DNA of 52,201 nucleotides from Rhodospirillaceae bacterium (GTDB taxonomy: Bacteria; Pseudomonadota; Alphaproteobacteria; UBA8366). Where the stretch lies: positions 5,178 through 57,378 of the forward strand of contig PBOR01000030.1 in the NCBI GenBank assembly GCA_002724395.1, given 5' to 3'. Position numbers and translations under genes: made by a program. Position 1 is the stretch's first letter; each line of letters begins with the position of its first letter. Positions 49,658-52,201 of this stretch are shown in pieces. The notes below the pieces were generated by a model. It saw nothing but the letters and a program-made list of their open reading frames with translations, had not been told where the DNA came from and ran no database searches.

Positions 49658-49692
49658 CCCATCAGTACGATGGATCATCTTGATGATATGGG
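49658..49692 (+). terminator. Hairpin in the convergent gap, possible terminator
   Basis: ATCATC (49674-49679) pairs with GATGAT (49682-49687). That stem can stack on CCCAT (49658-49662) paired with ATGGG (49688-49692), leaving an 11-base bulge. An alternative stem is CCATC/GATGG. It lies about 35 bp after the DUF6134 gene, between convergent genes. Only TTT follows, so it is weak as an intrinsic terminator. Confidence 0.3.
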
Positions 49693-49760
49693 TTTGGCGT
49701 TCGACACAACGACTGGTTGCAAACCATATCTGTTGGAAGCAGGGGAGAGTCGAGATCGTA

Positions 49761-50948
49761 TTACTGTAATTTTTTATAAATTAATAATGGTGCGGTGAAA
49801 CGCCCCTGATCGTCCTTTTCCATTAGTCGATAATAGCGATTTTCAGAAACCTCTTCGAAAGGCATGCGTTCGAGAGCGAAGCGCAGGCCAGTTTGCGCCA
49901 TGGCCTCTATATTCTCGAATTGAATCATCATCTGGAAAAAGGTAAAGATGCCCCCCGGCTTTAGGAGCTTCGGTGTTTCGCGCATAAACGGGATCATAGG
50001 TGGCATTAAAGTGTCGAAATAAATCCCGTCGAAAGAGCCGATCCTTTTTAGCGCGTCTTGCCAACGGGATGGGACAATACGAACCCCTTTTTTATCCTTA
50101 GCCCACTCTTCTGCGCGGGCTACCACCTGCGGGTGTGCTTCTATAATGGTGTGGGTGTCCAGGGAGGATTGTTGAATAGCGGTGTCGATAATGGCCATAC
50201 CAAAGCCAACATTGAGAACGTCACCCCCGTTCACGGTAATTATTTCCGCCGAGCGTTCCATGATCGGCCTCTCCCATTCCATCATCACTTCGAAGCCGTC
50301 GGGTAAAAGGATTTCGTGTTCTGTGAAGGTAAGGTTGGTCCTGAGATAGGAGGCTTCTGAAATCTCATCGCCCTCATAATCAGGGGCCGTCGCTATGGCT
50401 TCTTGGTATATTGCTGCGGCAGCTTTGAGGTTGCCTGGATGGTTAAGGGTAGCTCCCACGTCAGAAAAGGCGTCTTCTAAATGTTTTGGTAATGCGGCCG
50501 CGTCCGTAAATGCTTTTTCCGCCTCCTCTAATTTGCCTTTAGTCAAATAAATCTCGCCGATATTGCTATGGCAGGTGCGGAGCACAGGAATTGTCTCGAT
50601 TGCATGGCGGTAGTCAGCAATAGCTCTATTAAGTGGGCCGGTATCTTTGAATACGCTGCCAGCCTCGAATTTTGGAATTTCATAATCGAGTAAAGTTTCG
50701 CCAAATATGCGATGGGCCGCCACTATGTCGGGCGATAATGCGATAACTTTCTTCCATGCGCCGATGGCTTCGTTTGGATGACCCGTCTCTGATAAAATAG
50801 TTGCAAGGTTAAATTGTGCCTCCGTGCAAGTAGGGTCCATCTTGGTAGCTTTGCGGAAGGTGTTGGCGGCCTCTTTCAACCGACCAGCCTCTGCGAGCGT
50901 AGAGCCTCTGCTTAAAAGTTTCTGAGTTTTTATTTTTGGACCGACCAT
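49761..50948 (-). CDS. TPR protein fused to an RMT2/GAMT-like arginine or guanidino N-methyltransferase
   Basis: A 395-residue protein in two parts. Residues 1-190 are tetratricopeptide repeats (LAEAGRLKEAANTFRKATKMDP, EAQFNLATILSETGHPNEAI, NIGEIYLTKGKLEEAEKAF). Residues 220-395 are a class I SAM methyltransferase. It has MMEWERPIMERSAEII, motif I DVLNVGFGMAIIDTA (243-257), IIEAHPQVVARAEEW, SRWQDAL, FDGIYFDTLMPP and LLKPGGIFTFF. These are the specific motifs of the guanidinoacetate methyltransferase/yeast Rmt2 group, whose members methylate guanidino or arginine nitrogen. The TPR part suggests a protein substrate. It stands alone, divergent from the dehydrogenase gene, so substrate and partners are unknown. 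Confidence 0.85.
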   Translation of the reverse strand: MVGPKIKTQKLLSRGSTLAEAGRLKEAANTFRKATKMDPTCTEAQFNLATILSETGHPNEAIGAWKKVIALSPDIVAAHRIFGETLLDYEIPKFEAGSVFKDTGPLNRAIADYRHAIETIPVLRTCHSNIGEIYLTKGKLEEAEKAFTDAAALPKHLEDAFSDVGATLNHPGNLKAAAAIYQEAIATAPDYEGDEISEASYLRTNLTFTEHEILLPDGFEVMMEWERPIMERSAEIITVNGGDVLNVGFGMAIIDTAIQQSSLDTHTIIEAHPQVVARAEEWAKDKKGVRIVPSRWQDALKRIGSFDGIYFDTLMPPMIPFMRETPKLLKPGGIFTFFQMMIQFENIEAMAQTGLRFALERMPFEEVSENRYYRLMEKDDQGRFTAPLLIYKKLQ

Positions 50949-51006
50949 ATTTGGCTTTTCGGCGAAACCCGTTGCTCTGTCAAGTCGCCAAGCATAAAGT
51001 CAGTTT

Positions 51007-52201
51007 ATGACTGAGAGTGCTGGGCATAATTTAAAGGTAGGCTTTTTGTCCGGTCTTCGTGACCTATTAGGGGATCGTGTGTCCACCGCCGAAGCGGTGC
51101 GCGACCATCACGGCAAGAGTGAGGGGCCGTATCCGTCGCAACCGCCTGATGCTGTTTGTTTTGCCGAAACCACAGAAGAAGTCTCTGCCATTGTAACGCT
51201 TTGTGCCTATGAGGGCGTGCCGGTCATTCCGTTTGGAACGGGCACGTCGCTCGAGGGCCATGTTCAAGCTATCAAAGGTGGTGTGTGTATTGATTTGACC
51301 GGTATGAATAATGTGATCCAGGTTAATGCGGAGGATCTGGATTGTCGGGTGGAGGCTGGTGTTACCCGTAAACAGTTAAACGAATACCTTCGTGATACAG
51401 GTTTATTTTTTCCGATAGACCCGGGCGCGGATGCTTCCATCGGCGGTATGACCGCGACGCGGGCGAGCGGCACAAATGCAGTTCGCTATGGTACCATGCG
51501 CGAAAATGTGCTGGGGATGACGGTAGTGCTGCCGGATGGGCGTATTATCAAGGTCGGCGGGCGAGCCAAGAAATCCGCCGCGGGCTACGACCTAACACGG
51601 CTTTATGTGGGGTCAGAAGGCACGCTTGGTGTTATTACCGAGATTCAGCTGCGGCTCCATGGCATACCTGAAACTATGTCGGTGGCGGTTTGTCAGTATC
51701 CGACGCTAGAAGCTGCGGTAAATACGGTCATTATGACCATTCAATCGGGCATACCCGTTGCACGTATCGAGTTATTGGATGATATCCAAATGGACGCGTG
51801 TATTCGATATTCTAAGCTCGAAGGGTACGACGTTCGACACACGCTATTTTACGAGTTTCATGGAACCGCGGCCTCCGCGTCGGAGCAAGCGGAAATGGTT
51901 GGCGTTATTTCAGACAGTCTTGGCGGCTCAGTCTTTCATTGGACTTCAAAACCTGAAGAACGCGCAAAATTATGGCAGGCGCGTCACGATGCATACTATG
52001 CAAGCCTTGCACTGGCGCCCGGTAAGAAAGCTATTCCCACCGATGCGTGTCTACCAATTTCTCGTCTAGCAGAATGCATCATGGAAACGCGCGCCGACAT
52101 AGACAAATCAGGCTTAATCGTGCCGATTGTTGGCCATGTAGGGGACGGCAACTTTCATTTGATTATCCTGTGCGACCCAGATGACCCGGATGAAATGAAA
52201 C
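51007..52201 (+). CDS. FAD-linked D-lactate dehydrogenase/glycolate-oxidase-subunit-like protein, C-terminus outside window
   Basis: A frame open from the ATG at 51007 to the window end, 398 codons. The FAD-binding PCMH domain shows VIPFGTGTSLEGHVQAIKGGV, DASIGGMTATRASGTNAVRYGTMRENVLG, KKSAAGYDLTRLYVGSEGTLGVITE (around residues 190-215), followed by the FAD-oxidase C-domain (IPVARIELLDD, ending at GHVGDGNFHLIIL). This matches cytochrome-linked D-lactate dehydrogenases (Dld1 type) and GlcD. It oxidises a D-2-hydroxy acid and passes electrons to the respiratory chain. Probably about 60-70 residues are missing. No clear ribosome site precedes the ATG. It is divergent from the methyltransferase gene with a short 58-bp intergenic promoter region. 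Confidence 0.92.
   Translation, partial: MTESAGHNLKVGFLSGLRDLLGDRVSTAEAVRDHHGKSEGPYPSQPPDAVCFAETTEEVSAIVTLCAYEGVPVIPFGTGTSLEGHVQAIKGGVCIDLTGMNNVIQVNAEDLDCRVEAGVTRKQLNEYLRDTGLFFPIDPGADASIGGMTATRASGTNAVRYGTMRENVLGMTVVLPDGRIIKVGGRAKKSAAGYDLTRLYVGSEGTLGVITEIQLRLHGIPETMSVAVCQYPTLEAAVNTVIMTIQSGIPVARIELLDDIQMDACIRYSKLEGYDVRHTLFYEFHGTAASASEQAEMVGVISDSLGGSVFHWTSKPEERAKLWQARHDAYYASLALAPGKKAIPTDACLPISRLAECIMETRADIDKSGLIVPIVGHVGDGNFHLIILCDPDDPDEMK

Overview
The window is a stretch of chromosome from a Gram-negative bacterium, most likely an alphaproteobacterium of the Rhodospirillales-like kind. The basis is the complete mraZ-to-ftsZ division and cell-wall (dcw) cluster running straight on to lpxC, bamD, recN and ligA; a long-linker FtsZ ending in a conserved C-terminal peptide; a MurE with the meso-diaminopimelate motif; outer-membrane genes (lpxC, bamD, mlaA); and a bacterial type-A RNase P RNA. 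The lineage call is an inference from gene order and protein style. Base composition looks moderate and even. No mobile element, CRISPR array or tRNA was seen.

Left part (1-8 kb): a truncated MDR-family NADP-dependent oxidoreductase is divergent from a small putative winged-helix regulator. These are followed by a TauD/TfdA-type dioxygenase, the translation factor EttA, and the lipid-transport pair mlaA-mlaC.

Methionine and repair block (7-19 kb, + strand): an ArsR-type regulator fused to a methyltransferase, then metF, metH and a hotdog thioesterase. After these come a UvrD/PcrA helicase, prmA, and an aminopeptidase P with an unusual N-terminal extension that resembles UPF0149/YecA. This last gene converges on ligA.

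Envelope and division block (19-43.7 kb, - strand). In the direction of transcription: mraZ, rsmH, ftsL, ftsI, murE, murF, mraY, murD, ftsW, murG, murC, murB, ddl, ftsQ, ftsA, ftsZ, a strong terminator, then lpxC, bamD, recN, ligA. Most junctions inside the cluster are ATGA or TAATG overlaps, so translational coupling is expected. Four TGGGA-type boxes at exact 10-bp spacing lie over the likely mraZ promoter and look like an MraZ autoregulatory operator.

Right part (43.9-52.2 kb): rnpB with a likely terminator, an AmpD/AmiD-type amidase, a fused hydantoinase A/B (5-oxoprolinase family) protein, and a secreted DUF6134-like protein. The window ends with a TPR protein fused to an RMT2/GAMT-like methyltransferase, divergent from a truncated D-lactate dehydrogenase (FAD-linked oxidase).

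Most of the window is conserved housekeeping sequence. The less ordinary items are the aminopeptidase P extension, the TPR-RMT2-like methyltransferase, the four-box mraZ operator, the ArsR-methyltransferase beside metF-metH with a possibly folded leader, and the inferred TTG start of ftsL.
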